A stretch of DNA of 51,508 nucleotides from JANNRA01 sp031401035 (GTDB lineage: Bacteria; Desulfobacterota; Binatia; HRBIN30; CADEER01). The position numbers and the translations under genes were made by a program. Positions 8,685 through 17,169 of this stretch are shown here, piece after piece. The notes under the pieces were generated by a model, which had not been told where the DNA came from, did no database searches, and worked only from the letters and a program-made list of their open reading frames with translations. The DNA lies in assembly GCA_031401035.1 (NCBI GenBank), contig JANNRA010000149.1, positions 1 to 51,508 of the forward strand. The letters are read 5' to 3'. The stretch's first letter is position 1. Every line of letters starts with the position of its first letter.

Positions 8685-8775
8685 GACATCGTCGCCCGGG
8701 CTCGGGCAGGTGCCTGGGTCAGTTGATTGAAACGGTCCCGTCGCGCCTGTGTCGGCGGCCGTGACGAGGGCAGAG

Positions 8776-9933
8776 ATGAGCAATCCGAGCGGCAGGTTCG
8801 CGATCGTCGGGGTGGGGACCTCGCGTTTCGGCAAGCTGCAGGGCGTCAGTTCGATGGGCTTCACGCTCGAGGCGAGCGCCAACGCGATGGCCGACGCCGG
8901 CATCGCCCGCGACGCCGTCGACGGCGTCCTGGTGGTGATGCCGGCGGTGATGGGCGAGCAGCACGGCTGGGCAGCGCGCGTTGCCGCCTATCTCGGCATC
9001 GAGCCGAGTTTCTCGGCCACCATGGACCTCGGTGGGGCGACCGCGTGCGGGGCGGTGCAGACCGCCGTGGCGGCGATCGACGCCGGCTACTGCAGCAGCG
9101 TGCTGTGCTGCTTCGCGACCCAGAGCTGGCCGCAGGGCGTGCTCATGCAGCTTTTCGGGTCCGAGTTTCAGGTGCCCTACGGCGACGTCGGCGCCATGAC
9201 GCTGATGGGCCACATCAAGCGTCGCCAGATGCACGAGTACGGCTACACGCATGCGCAGTATGGGCAGGTGGCCGTCGCCTGGCGTCGCCATGCGCAGGGC
9301 AACCCCGAGGCGCAGATGCGCAAGCCGATGACGCTCGACGACTACCTGGCGTCGCGCTGGGTGGTCGAGCCGCTGAAGCTGTTCGACTGCTGTCCCAACA
9401 CCGACGGCGGCGGCGCCTGCATCGTCACCTCGCTCGAGCGGGCGCGCGACCTGCAGGCGACGCCGGTGCGCGTCCTCGGCGCTGGGCAGACGCACGCCAG
9501 CGAGATCATTCACCCCGACGGCCGCGACCCGGCGCGGTTGCCCGGCAGCAAGGCCGCTGATCTTCTCTACGGCATGGCTGGCGTCGGGCCGCGCGACATC
9601 GACTGCGCGCAGTTCTACGACGCCTTCACGCCGCGCGTCATGCACGACCTTGTCGCCTACGGTTTCTGCGCTCCGGGCGAGGCCGGCGCCTTCGTCGCCG
9701 CCGGCGAAGTGACCTACGGCGGCGCGCTGCCGTGCAACACCGCCGGCGGCCTGCTCTCGGAGGGCCACCTGTCGGGGTTCGGTCATATCCGGGAAGCGGT
9801 GCGACAGGTGCGCGGCACCGCCGGCGAGCGGCAGGTGCCGGAGGTTGAGCTGTGTCTGGTCACCGGCTACGGCGGCGCGCCGCACGAGGCGCCACCGACG
9901 GTCAGCTACAGCGCGCTCATTCTCGGCCGCTGA
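8776..9933 (+). CDS. Thiolase-fold protein of the SCP-x/lipid-transfer type
   Basis: 385 residues of thiolase superfamily. FAIVGVGTSRFGKL at the start, GGATACGAVQTAVAAIDAG in the middle, YDAFTPRVMHDL and CNTAGGLLSEGHLSGFGHIREAVRQVRG at the C-terminus are typical of the SCP-x/lipid-transfer branch. Members commonly work with a DUF35 zinc-ribbon partner, here encoded 130 bases downstream, in acyl-CoA thiolysis or, in the Ltp2/ChsH2 case, retro-aldol cleavage of steroid side chains. ATG 8776 has GAGGG upstream; the frame continues to GTG 8749. Whether a catalytic cysteine is kept cannot be settled by eye. Confidence 0.85.
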   Translation: MSNPSGRFAIVGVGTSRFGKLQGVSSMGFTLEASANAMADAGIARDAVDGVLVVMPAVMGEQHGWAARVAAYLGIEPSFSATMDLGGATACGAVQTAVAAIDAGYCSSVLCCFATQSWPQGVLMQLFGSEFQVPYGDVGAMTLMGHIKRRQMHEYGYTHAQYGQVAVAWRRHAQGNPEAQMRKPMTLDDYLASRWVVEPLKLFDCCPNTDGGGACIVTSLERARDLQATPVRVLGAGQTHASEIIHPDGRDPARLPGSKAADLLYGMAGVGPRDIDCAQFYDAFTPRVMHDLVAYGFCAPGEAGAFVAAGEVTYGGALPCNTAGGLLSEGHLSGFGHIREAVRQVRGTAGERQVPEVELCLVTGYGGAPHEAPPTVSYSALILGR

Positions 9934-9954
9934 GAGCATCTTCATGAGAAGACG

Positions 9955-10031
9955 TTTACACGGAGAAACGGAGCAACGGAGAGGGTGCGGTTCGCACGAA
10001 CCCTCTCCGTTGCTCCGTTTCTCCGTGTGAA
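9955..10031. repeat. Long inverted repeat built from ACGGAG octamers
   Basis: Two 32-base arms (9955-9986 and 10000-10031) are reverse complements with one mismatch and are separated by a 13-base loop. Each arm contains three copies of ACGGAGnn with an 8-base period. Allowing one gap, the pairing continues outward through AGAAGA/TCTTCT. It lies between the thiolase and DUF35 genes. It looks like an interspersed palindromic element (REP or MITE remnant), and its RNA would form a very stable hairpin that could attenuate transcription or stabilise the upstream mRNA. Confidence 0.85.
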
Positions 10032-10064
10032 TTCTTCTGCGGTGAAAGCGAAGAGGAGGTTCGC

Positions 10065-10478
10065 GTGTTCGGCAACATCGAGAAACCGCTGCCGCGTCCG
10101 AGCGAGGACAGCGCGCCGTTCTGGGAGGCCGCCGGTAGGGGCGAGTTGCGCATGCAGCGCTGCGGCGACTGCGCCCACGTGCGTTTTCCGCCGGCGCTGC
10201 TCTGTCCGCGCTGCCTGTCGCCGAACGCCGTCTGGGAGCGGCTGAGCGGGCGCGGCGCGGTGTACAGCTGGGTGGTGGTGCACCAGTCGCAACACCCCGC
10301 GTTCAACCCGGACGCGCCCTACAACGTCGTCATCGTCGAACTCGAAGAGGGGCCGCGTCTGCACGGCACCCTCGTCGACTGCGCCAACGACACGATCCAC
10401 ATCGGGTTGGCCGTGGAAGCCGTCTTCGCGCCGGTCGGCGGCGATACGGCGCTGGTGCAGTGGCGCCGGCGCGGCTAG
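10065..10478 (+). CDS. DUF35 zinc-ribbon/OB-fold protein, thiolase partner
   Basis: 137 residues. The N-terminal helix (EDSAPFWEAAGRGELRMQRC) leads into a rubredoxin-like zinc ribbon with Cys33, Cys36, Cys47 and Cys50 (C-x2-C-x10-C-x2-C), then an OB fold (GAVYSWVVVHQSQHPAF, YNVVIVELEEGPRL). DUF35 proteins form complexes with SCP-x-type thiolases and probably present acyl-CoA substrates. The GTG 10065 start has AGAGGAGG five bases upstream. It follows the ACGGAG hairpin and precedes HyuB by only 11 bases, so it is probably co-transcribed with hyuBA. Confidence 0.85.
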   Translation: MFGNIEKPLPRPSEDSAPFWEAAGRGELRMQRCGDCAHVRFPPALLCPRCLSPNAVWERLSGRGAVYSWVVVHQSQHPAFNPDAPYNVVIVELEEGPRLHGTLVDCANDTIHIGLAVEAVFAPVGGDTALVQWRRRG

Positions 10479-10489
10479 GGAGCGAGAAC

Positions 10490-12331
10490 ATGCCCGCTGT
10501 CGCGAAACGCAAGCCCGGGCGGCGCCGAGTCGCGCGCCCGGCCCGGCGCGGCGCCGGTGACGCCGCCGACGCCGTCAGCGCGGAGATCATCCGCGGCTGC
10601 ATGGAGACCGTCTGCTTCGAGATGGCGACGCACGTCAGCCTGACGGCGACGACGCCAATCCTCAATCAGTCGAACGAGCGCAACGCGACCATCCTCGATG
10701 CGCGCGGCGCCCTCGCGGCGCTCAGCGTCGGCATCCCGCAGTTCATGCTCAGTTCGACGCTACCGGTGCGCTTCGCGCTCGAGTTCTTCGGCCCAGACGG
10801 CCTGTTCGACGGCGACGTGCTCGTCGCCAACGACCCCTACCACGGCGGCGGTCACCTGCCCGACTACAACATTTTTGCGCCGGTCTTCCACGCCGGCGAG
10901 TTGGTGCTGATCGCCTCGATCCAGTGCCATCACGCCGACACCGGCGGCGGCATGCCGGGCGGCTACAACGTCGACGCGCAGGACATCTGGGCCGAGGGCG
11001 TCCGCTTCCCGGCGGTGAAGATCTTCGAGAAGGGCGTCGAGCGCCGGGACATCTCGTACTTCATGAAGGTCAACAACCGCACGCCGACGTTCATGGGCGA
11101 CCTGCGCGCGCAGATCGGCGCGGCGCAGCTTGGCGTGCGGCGGCTGAAGGAGATCATCGCGCGCCACGGCGTCGCGAGCGTGCGCGCCGCGTCGCAGCAC
11201 ATGATCGACCACGCGGCGCGCCGCTTCCGCGCCGAGGTGCGGGGGTGGCGCGACGGGGTGTACGAGTCCGACGTCTACGTCGATCACGATCCGAAGGGCA
11301 ACACGGACATCCACATTCACTGCGCGGTGACGGTGCGGGGCGACCAGCTGCGCATCGATTTCACCGGGTCGGACACGCGCGACAACCTCGCCGCCTACTC
11401 CACCTACGGCAACACCCGCGGCTACGTCGTCGCCCAGATCGCCACCATGATGGATCCGTCGATCCCGAAGAACGAGGGCTTCTTCAACGCGATCGAACTC
11501 ATCGTCCCCGAGGGCTGCTGTCTCAACCCGCCACCGAACAAGTCGGTGGCCGCCGGCACGCATCATCCCGGCACGGAGGTCGGCGAGGCGATCGCCAAGG
11601 CGCTCGAGCAGGTGATCCCGGAGCGCTGCTGCCCGCAGATCTACAAGATGGGCATGCCGACGGTGATCTTCGGCACGCACCCGAAGACCGGGCAGCTCTT
11701 CATCGACCACTCGGTGGACACCTTCGGGGCGTACTGCGGGGCGGTGAAGGGGCAGGACGGCTGGGGGGCGATGAACGTCAGTTTCGGCAACCTCATCCGC
11801 GCCACCGGCGAGATCAACGAGAGCATCTTTCCGGTGCGCCACCTGGCGCGCGACTTCGCCACCGACACCGGCGGTCCGGGGCAGTGGCGCGGCAATCCCG
11901 GCACGCTCTACGTCAAGCAGATCCTGGCGCCGGCGCAGATCTACACCTACGTCGTCGGCCGCAAGTACCCGATGCCGGGTATCGCCGGGGGCGGCAACGG
12001 CGCGCCGAACGAGCTTCGGCTGCGCGCCGGCACGCCGCGCGAGCTGCTGGTCGAGACGACCGCGTTCTACGTCCCGCACGAACCCGGCGATCGCTACGAG
12101 TACCGCTATGGCGGCGGCGGCGGTTGGGGCGACGCGCTCGAGCGGCCGGCCGAGAAGGTGCTCGACGATGTGCTCGACGAGTACGTCTCAGTGGAGGGCG
12201 CGCGGCGCGACTACGGCGTCGTGCTGACCGGCACGCTGGAGGCCTTGGATCTCGCCATCGATGACGCCGCCACGGCGGCGCTGCGCGCCGAACGACGGCT
12301 TGCGGCGCGCACGCGCGCAGGCGCGGGGTGA
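10490..12331 (+). CDS. Hydantoinase B/oxoprolinase family protein
   Basis: 613 residues of the HyuB family. Diagnostic stretches include NERNATILDARG, VLVANDPYHGGGHLPDYN, CHHADTGGGMPGGYN and the Gly-rich YGGGGGWGDALERP near the C-terminus. The first 30 residues are Arg/Pro-rich and probably unstructured. The family includes N-methylhydantoinase, 5-oxoprolinase and the acetone and acetophenone carboxylases, all with an ATP-using HyuA partner; HyuA follows here. GGGAG stands upstream of ATG 10490. The actual substrate (cyclic amide hydrolysis or ketone carboxylation) cannot be read from the sequence. Confidence 0.88.
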   Translation: MPAVAKRKPGRRRVARPARRGAGDAADAVSAEIIRGCMETVCFEMATHVSLTATTPILNQSNERNATILDARGALAALSVGIPQFMLSSTLPVRFALEFFGPDGLFDGDVLVANDPYHGGGHLPDYNIFAPVFHAGELVLIASIQCHHADTGGGMPGGYNVDAQDIWAEGVRFPAVKIFEKGVERRDISYFMKVNNRTPTFMGDLRAQIGAAQLGVRRLKEIIARHGVASVRAASQHMIDHAARRFRAEVRGWRDGVYESDVYVDHDPKGNTDIHIHCAVTVRGDQLRIDFTGSDTRDNLAAYSTYGNTRGYVVAQIATMMDPSIPKNEGFFNAIELIVPEGCCLNPPPNKSVAAGTHHPGTEVGEAIAKALEQVIPERCCPQIYKMGMPTVIFGTHPKTGQLFIDHSVDTFGAYCGAVKGQDGWGAMNVSFGNLIRATGEINESIFPVRHLARDFATDTGGPGQWRGNPGTLYVKQILAPAQIYTYVVGRKYPMPGIAGGGNGAPNELRLRAGTPRELLVETTAFYVPHEPGDRYEYRYGGGGGWGDALERPAEKVLDDVLDEYVSVEGARRDYGVVLTGTLEALDLAIDDAATAALRAERRLAARTRAGAG

Positions 12332-12386
12332 CGCGGAGCATGGCTCTTCACACCTGCGCGCCGCCGCGTCTGCACGTGCAGTCGTC

Positions 12387-14441
12387 ATGAGCTACCGCAT
12401 CGGTATCGACGTCGGCGGGACGTTCACCGATCTCGTTCTGGCACGCCCGGACGGCACGATCGCGCTGGCCAAGAGTCCAACGACCCCCGACGACCAGTCG
12501 CGGGGCGTCGTCGAGGGCATCGGCCTGCTCGCCGCCGGCGAGGGCCTGGCGCTGGCGGCGCTGCTGGCGCGCACCAGCGCGATCGTGCACGGCACGACGA
12601 CCGCCGACAATACGATGATCGAGATGAGCGGCGCGGTGACCGGCCTGATCACCACCGCCGGCCATCGCGACGAGATCGAGCTGCGGCGCGGGTACAAAGA
12701 GGACATCTGGGACCCGGCCCTGCCGCCGCCGCCGCCGATCGCGCCGCGGCGGCGCCGCATCGGGGTGCCCGAGCGACTCGATTTCGAGGGCGCCGTGGTC
12801 ATCCCGCTCGACGAGGACGCCGTGCGCGCTGCCTTGCGGCGGCTGCTGCGCCTCGGCACCGAGTCGCTGGCGGTGGTGTTCATGTTCTCCTTCGTCAACT
12901 CGGCGCACGAGCGGCGCGTGCGCGAGTTGGCCGCCGAGGAGTGCCCGGGGCTGCCGGTGTCGCTGTCGCACGAGGTGATGCCGGCGGCGCCCGAGTTCGA
13001 GCGCACCAGCACGACGCTGGTCAACGCCTTCGTCGGGCCGAAGATCGGGCGCTACCTCGCGCGGCTGGTCGAGCGCCTGCGCGACAGCGGCTACGCCAAG
13101 GCGCTGCTGGTGATGCAGTCGAACGGCGGCATCATGACGCCGGAGTACATCGTCCATCGCCCGGTGACGACGCTCGCCTCGGGGCCGACCGGCGGCGTCA
13201 TCGCCGCCTGCGCCGTCGCCACCACCGCCCGGGTGCGCGACTTCGTGTGTGCCGATATGGGCGGCACCAGCTACGATGTCTGTCTGATTCGCGACGGGCG
13301 GCCGGAGATCAAGGCGGGCTGGAACTGGCACCACCGCTATCTCGTCGGCCTGCCGATGGTCGATATCCACTCGATCGGCGCCGGCGGCGGCTCGATTGCC
13401 TCGGTGCTGGCGGGCGCGCTGCAGGTCGGTCCGCGCAGTGCCGGGGCGCAGCCGGGCCCGATCTGCTACGGCCGCGGCGGCGCCGCGGTGACCGTCACCG
13501 ACGCCAACGCGCTGCTCGGCTACCTCAACCCGGTCGACTTCTGCGGCGGTCGCATGACCTTGCAGACCGATGCCCTGCGCGGCGCCATCGAGGCGCAGGT
13601 GGCGCGCCCGCTCGGCGTCGACTGGGTGGCGGCGGCGCACGGCATCTACCGGTTGGTGAATGCCAACATGGCCAATGCCATCCGCCGCGTCGCGGCGCAG
13701 CACGGCGTCGATCCGCGCACGTTGACCATGGTCGCATACGGCGGCAACGGACCCGTGCACGCGACGGCACAGGCCGACGAGCTCGGCATCGCCGAGGTGT
13801 TGGTGCCGAAACTGGCGCCGGCCTTTTCGGCTCTCGGGCTGCAGCTCTCCGACCATCTGGTCGACGAGATGCGCGCCTACATCGCCCCGGCGCCGGCGAT
13901 CGACCTGGCGCGCGTCAACGCGCTGTTCGCCGAGATGGAGGCCGCCGCGCGCGGCGTCCTCGGGGCGCGCCAGGGCCGGCATCGCCGCCTCGAGGTGCGC
14001 CGCGCGCTCAGCCTCTGTTACCCCGGCCAGACCTTCGACATGGCCGTGCCGTTGGCGGCCGCCACGGGACGCCTGACGGCGCGCACCCTGGCGGCGACGA
14101 TCGAGCGCTTCCACGCGCTGCACGAGACGCTGCACACCTACGCCTCACGCGACGAGCAGCCCATCCTGCGCGGCCTGCGCCTGACAGTGGTCGGCGTCAC
14201 TGACAAGCCGCAGTTGCCGCGAGTCGGACGCTCGTCCTCGCCGCCGCCGCGCAAGGGGCGCCGGCAGGCCTTCTTCGGCGGCCGCTTCGTCGCCACGCCG
14301 ATCTACGACGGCCCGCGCGTTCGCGTCGGCCACCGCATTGTCGGCCCGGCGATCATCGAAGAGCCGTTCACGACCATCGTCGTGCACCCGCGCCAGGTCG
14401 CGACGCTCGACGGGCACGGCAACTACCACATTCGCGTCTGA
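12387..14441 (+). CDS. Hydantoinase A/oxoprolinase family ATPase subunit
   Basis: 684 residues. The N-terminal phosphate-1 motif IGIDVGGTFTDLVLA (from residue 5) and the second ATPase motif VCADMGGTSYDVCLI identify the ASKHA-fold HyuA subunit. SIGAGGGSIAS and GPRSAGAQPGPICYGRGG are further hallmarks. It supplies the ATP-dependent activation step for the HyuB partner encoded 55 bases upstream. ATG 12387 is chosen because the family begins directly at the first strand; the frame extends to 12261 inside hyuB. The order is B then A, and the pair lies with thiolase and DUF35 genes, suggesting one degradative module. Confidence 0.9.
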   Translation: MSYRIGIDVGGTFTDLVLARPDGTIALAKSPTTPDDQSRGVVEGIGLLAAGEGLALAALLARTSAIVHGTTTADNTMIEMSGAVTGLITTAGHRDEIELRRGYKEDIWDPALPPPPPIAPRRRRIGVPERLDFEGAVVIPLDEDAVRAALRRLLRLGTESLAVVFMFSFVNSAHERRVRELAAEECPGLPVSLSHEVMPAAPEFERTSTTLVNAFVGPKIGRYLARLVERLRDSGYAKALLVMQSNGGIMTPEYIVHRPVTTLASGPTGGVIAACAVATTARVRDFVCADMGGTSYDVCLIRDGRPEIKAGWNWHHRYLVGLPMVDIHSIGAGGGSIASVLAGALQVGPRSAGAQPGPICYGRGGAAVTVTDANALLGYLNPVDFCGGRMTLQTDALRGAIEAQVARPLGVDWVAAAHGIYRLVNANMANAIRRVAAQHGVDPRTLTMVAYGGNGPVHATAQADELGIAEVLVPKLAPAFSALGLQLSDHLVDEMRAYIAPAPAIDLARVNALFAEMEAAARGVLGARQGRHRRLEVRRALSLCYPGQTFDMAVPLAAATGRLTARTLAATIERFHALHETLHTYASRDEQPILRGLRLTVVGVTDKPQLPRVGRSSSPPPRKGRRQAFFGGRFVATPIYDGPRVRVGHRIVGPAIIEEPFTTIVVHPRQVATLDGHGNYHIRV

Positions 14442-14474
14442 CCGGGCCGCGCGCCCCGCCTGGTCCTCGGTCAG
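14438..14474. terminator. Short inverted repeat between convergent hyuA and diiron gene
   Basis: CTGACC (14438-14443) is complementary to GGTCAG (14469-14474), with a GC-rich self-pairing loop between. The two stop codons (TGA and TCA) supply half of each arm. A possible bidirectional terminator without a U-run. Confidence 0.25.
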
Positions 14475-15589
14475 CCGGCGACCTTGAGCGCGCGGCCGAT
14501 CTTCTTGCGATTCTTGTTGATGTCGCGCAGGTAGGCCATGCCGGCCTCGGCGACGTCGCTGCCGACGACCTCGTCGGATTCGCCCTCGAGCTCGTCCATA
14601 TCGACCCACATGGCGTAGGTCGGCTTGGTGCGCTCGGTGATGATGCCGGCTTTGAGGAGCGTCTTGATCAGGACGCGGAAGATGTTGGTGCTCTCGGTCA
14701 TCAGGCGGCGGCGGTCGGTGTCGGTGAAGGCCTCCATCACGGCGCTGCGCACCCACTGCCAGTCGAGGCCGAACTGCTCGTAGATCATATGCTTCTGCTC
14801 GGAGTTGACGAGATTGAAGAGCAGGGTCTCGAAACAGCGCGCCGCCCACGCCTCGACCTTCTCGTGCTCCTCCTCGGAGAGCTTCGGCACCGTGCGGTCG
14901 GCCCAGATCTTGCCGAACTTATGGTGGAAGGCCTCGTCGGTCATGACCATCTGCACCATGCGGCGCAGCAACGGATCATTGGTCTTCGAGTGGATGGTGG
15001 CGAAGGCGCCCATCGCCAGGCCCTCGATGAGCATCTGCATGCCGACCAGTTTTTTGTACACCTCGGGAGCCAGCACCAACTCGTTCATCAGGCTCTGCAG
15101 CGTCGAGCCGCAGCGCAGCGGCGTGCCCCAGCGCGCGTCGATGTAGCGCGCGAAGCCGGTGACGTGGCGCGCCTCCTCGCGGGTCTGGTTGGCGGCGTAT
15201 TCCTGCGCGCCGGGGTCGCGCAGGATCATGCACAGGCTCGCCGACAGCGACAGCGCGCCCTGCTCACCGTGCAGGATGCTCGACAGCATGAAGCGCGTGT
15301 TCTCATTCGCCATGCGGATCTGCTGGCCTTCGTCGAGCTTGTCGGCGACGGCGCAGTTGAGCTCGATGACCATCGAGCGCGGCATGAGCGTCTCGTTGGC
15401 GAGGTCGAACGCTTGGCCGAAGTCGACGTAGGCGGGGTCCATCGGGTCCCAGAAATGGTCGTTGGTGGCGGAGATGATCTTGTCGAACGCCCCCGTCCGT
15501 TCCGCATAGCGACCGCGCTCGATCATCGCCGCGAAGTCGTCGCGATCGACGGTGTTATAGATGGGATCGTGCGTGATGTGTTCGGCCAT
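14471..15589 (-). CDS. Diiron ferritin-like protein (possible oxygenase)
   Basis: 372 residues, soluble, helical. The metal ligands show the classic four-helix diiron layout: Glu109 (HGEQG), Glu139-x2-His142 (EARH), Glu189 (LIEG) and Glu219-x2-His222 (EAFH). The two half-sites are spaced identically, 30 residues from single Glu to ExxH. That fits a ferritin-like diiron oxygenase or oxidase such as AurF-type N-oxygenases, desaturase or R2-like enzymes; the substrate is unknown. The ATG 15589 start follows a strong GGAGGAG. A good promoter lies upstream at 15636-15665. It converges on hyuA and is divergent from mlaC. Confidence 0.78.
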   Translation of the reverse strand: MAEHITHDPIYNTVDRDDFAAMIERGRYAERTGAFDKIISATNDHFWDPMDPAYVDFGQAFDLANETLMPRSMVIELNCAVADKLDEGQQIRMANENTRFMLSSILHGEQGALSLSASLCMILRDPGAQEYAANQTREEARHVTGFARYIDARWGTPLRCGSTLQSLMNELVLAPEVYKKLVGMQMLIEGLAMGAFATIHSKTNDPLLRRMVQMVMTDEAFHHKFGKIWADRTVPKLSEEEHEKVEAWAARCFETLLFNLVNSEQKHMIYEQFGLDWQWVRSAVMEAFTDTDRRRLMTESTNIFRVLIKTLLKAGIITERTKPTYAMWVDMDELEGESDEVVGSDVAEAGMAYLRDINKNRKKIGRALKVAG

Positions 15590-15635
15590 GGGGGATCTCC
15601 TCCAGCGGACGTGGGCTGGGACTGTTCGACGGCCA

Positions 15636-15665
15636 ATTAGGAAAGCAACCCCGGCCCTTCGTCAA
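15636..15665 (-). promoter_or_regulatory. Predicted promoter for the diiron ferritin-like gene
   Basis: Minus-strand TTGACG (15665-15660) and CCTAAT (15641-15636) are 18 bases apart; five and four of six consensus bases match. The leader to ATG 15589 would be about 40 bases with a strong ribosome-binding site. Confidence 0.5.
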
Positions 15666-15712
15666 GCCGATCCCGGCTCGCATTTGGCTGGCCCAGATGC
15701 GAGGTGCATTGC

Positions 15713-16330
15713 ATGGTCCGATCCCTATCAGCCCTCCTGCTGACGTCCGTGTTGCTCGCTGCGCTGCCGGTCGCGGCCGACGAGCCGGGTGCGACGGCCA
15801 GCGTCGAGGCGCTGCATGCGACCCTGTTGAGCGCCATGAAGGACGCCAAGACGCTCGGCTACGCCGGCCGCGTCGAGCGCATCGCGCCGGCCGTGGAGGC
15901 GGGCTTCGATCTCGAGTTCATGGCGCGATTCGTCCTCGGCCCGGGCGGCAAGGACCTGTCCGCGGCCGACCAGGCGCGCTGGCGCGACGCCTTCGCGCGC
16001 GCCACCGTCGCCACCTATGCCGGCCGATTCACGGGCTGGAGCGGCGAGGAGTTCAAGACGCTCGGGCAGGAGCCGGCGGCGCAGGACACCGTCTTCGTGC
16101 GCACCATGCTCGACCGGCCGAAGGACGAGGACGTCGAGTTGACGTATCGCCTGCGCAAAGAGGGCGACGCGTGGAAGATCGTCGACATCTACCAGAAGGG
16201 CACCGTCAGCGAGCTGGCGCTGCGCCGCTCGGAGTACTCCGCCGTGCTCAAGCGCGACGGCTTCGAGGCCCTGCTGAAGACGGTCGACGCCAAGACCGCT
16301 GACTACGCCAGCGGGAAGCTGACGCAGTAG
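15713..16330 (+). CDS. MlaC/Ttg2D-like phospholipid-binding periplasmic protein
   Basis: 205 residues: a signal peptide (VRSLSALLLTSVLLAALPVAA) and an MlaC/Ttg2D fold with the helical first half (FDLEFMARFVLGPGGKDLS) and the sheet motif DVELTYRLRKEGDAWKIVDIYQKG typical of the family. MlaC carries phospholipids between the outer-membrane MlaA complex and the inner-membrane MlaFEDB transporter. GAGG lies 8 bases before ATG 15713; GTG 15704 is in frame but less favoured. The mlaA homologue is encoded convergently with only four bases between. No mlaBDEF genes are in the window. Confidence 0.85.
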   Translation: MVRSLSALLLTSVLLAALPVAADEPGATASVEALHATLLSAMKDAKTLGYAGRVERIAPAVEAGFDLEFMARFVLGPGGKDLSAADQARWRDAFARATVATYAGRFTGWSGEEFKTLGQEPAAQDTVFVRTMLDRPKDEDVELTYRLRKEGDAWKIVDIYQKGTVSELALRRSEYSAVLKRDGFEALLKTVDAKTADYASGKLTQ

Positions 16331-16337
16331 GGCGTCA
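16320..16337. terminator. Hairpin covering the convergent mlaC and mlaA stop codons
   Basis: TGACGC (16320-16325) pairs perfectly with GCGTCA (16332-16337) around AGTAGG. The mlaC TAG is in the loop and the mlaA stop forms the end of the right arm. A second hairpin (CCGGCC-CT-GGCCGG) follows inside the mlaA end. A possible bidirectional terminator with no U-run. Confidence 0.3.
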
Positions 16338-17129
16338 CTCTGCCGGCCCTGGCCGGTGCGCGGCGCGGCGATCCCAGATCTGCGCCATGCGCGTCTGGTA
16401 GTATGCGTTGCGCAGCGCCGAGTAGTAGTCGACCGAGGAGGAGCGCAGCGCGTCGAGGCCTTCGCTGTGATAGTCGCGCGTCGCCAGGCCGGAGGAAAAA
16501 CTGAGCGAGCCTTCGTAGATGAACAGCGTCGCGATCGGCAGCACGTAGAGGGTGGGCTGCAGGAAGAAGTCGACGACGTCGCCGCCGGCGTCGCGCGCGT
16601 TGCTCGGTCCGAACAGCGGCATGACCAGGTAGGGGCCGCTGCCGACGCCCGCCAACGCCAGGGTCTGGCCGAAATCCGCGCTGTGGCGTTCCATGCCGAT
16701 GGCGGCGGCGGGGTCGAAGAGGCCGCCGATGCCGAGGGTGGAGTTGATCACGAAGCGCTGGCTGGTCACCGCCGCGTCCCGCCACTCGCGCTGCAGTAAG
16801 TCGTTGGTGAGGATGGAGAACGTGTTCAGGTTGAGGGAGAAGCGCCGTAAGGCGCGGCGCGCCGGCGGCGGCACGACGAACTGGTAGCCCTTGACGATCG
16901 GCGCGATCAGCCAGCGATCGACCTGCTGATCGAAGCGCAGCACGCCGCGGTTGGTCGCCTCGAGGGGGTCCGGGAAACCGCTCGGCGGTTCCTCGAGTTT
17001 GAAGCCTGTCTCGTCATCCGCCGCCTCGTCGAGCGGCACCACCTCGAGCGCCGCGCCGCTCGCCTGGGCGAGTGCGGCCGGCACCCAGGCGAGCGCGCAC
17101 AGCGCCACGACAGGGATGGCGAGGCGCAT
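16335..17129 (-). CDS. MlaA/VacJ family outer-membrane lipid-asymmetry protein
   Basis: 264 residues from ATG 17129, with a signal peptide (LAIPVVALCALAWVPAALAQ). Family hallmarks are DPLEATNRGVLRFDQQVDRW, the SILTNDLLQREW segment and FVINSTLGIGGLFDPAAAIG plus the GPYLVMPLFGPSNARDAGG loop. MlaA sits in the outer membrane and removes misplaced phospholipids for MlaC. No lipobox cysteine follows the signal sequence, unlike E. coli MlaA, so this one is probably not a lipoprotein. The open frame to 17231 is longer, but the signal peptide decides the start. A TAGGGT box lies about 40 bases upstream. Confidence 0.88.
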   Translation of the reverse strand: MRLAIPVVALCALAWVPAALAQASGAALEVVPLDEAADDETGFKLEEPPSGFPDPLEATNRGVLRFDQQVDRWLIAPIVKGYQFVVPPPARRALRRFSLNLNTFSILTNDLLQREWRDAAVTSQRFVINSTLGIGGLFDPAAAIGMERHSADFGQTLALAGVGSGPYLVMPLFGPSNARDAGGDVVDFFLQPTLYVLPIATLFIYEGSLSFSSGLATRDYHSEGLDALRSSSVDYYSALRNAYYQTRMAQIWDRRAAHRPGPAE

Positions 17130-17169
17130 GGCGACGACAAACGGCACGGGTCTCCCAGACACGCGGCGG

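Noticed and set aside
8684..8689. TTGACA before the thiolase gene
   Set aside because: No -10-like sequence occurs at 16-18 bases, so I do not call a promoter.
9955..10031. ACGGAG repeats as a CRISPR or tandem array
   Set aside because: The units are contiguous octamers in a palindrome, without spacers of constant length.
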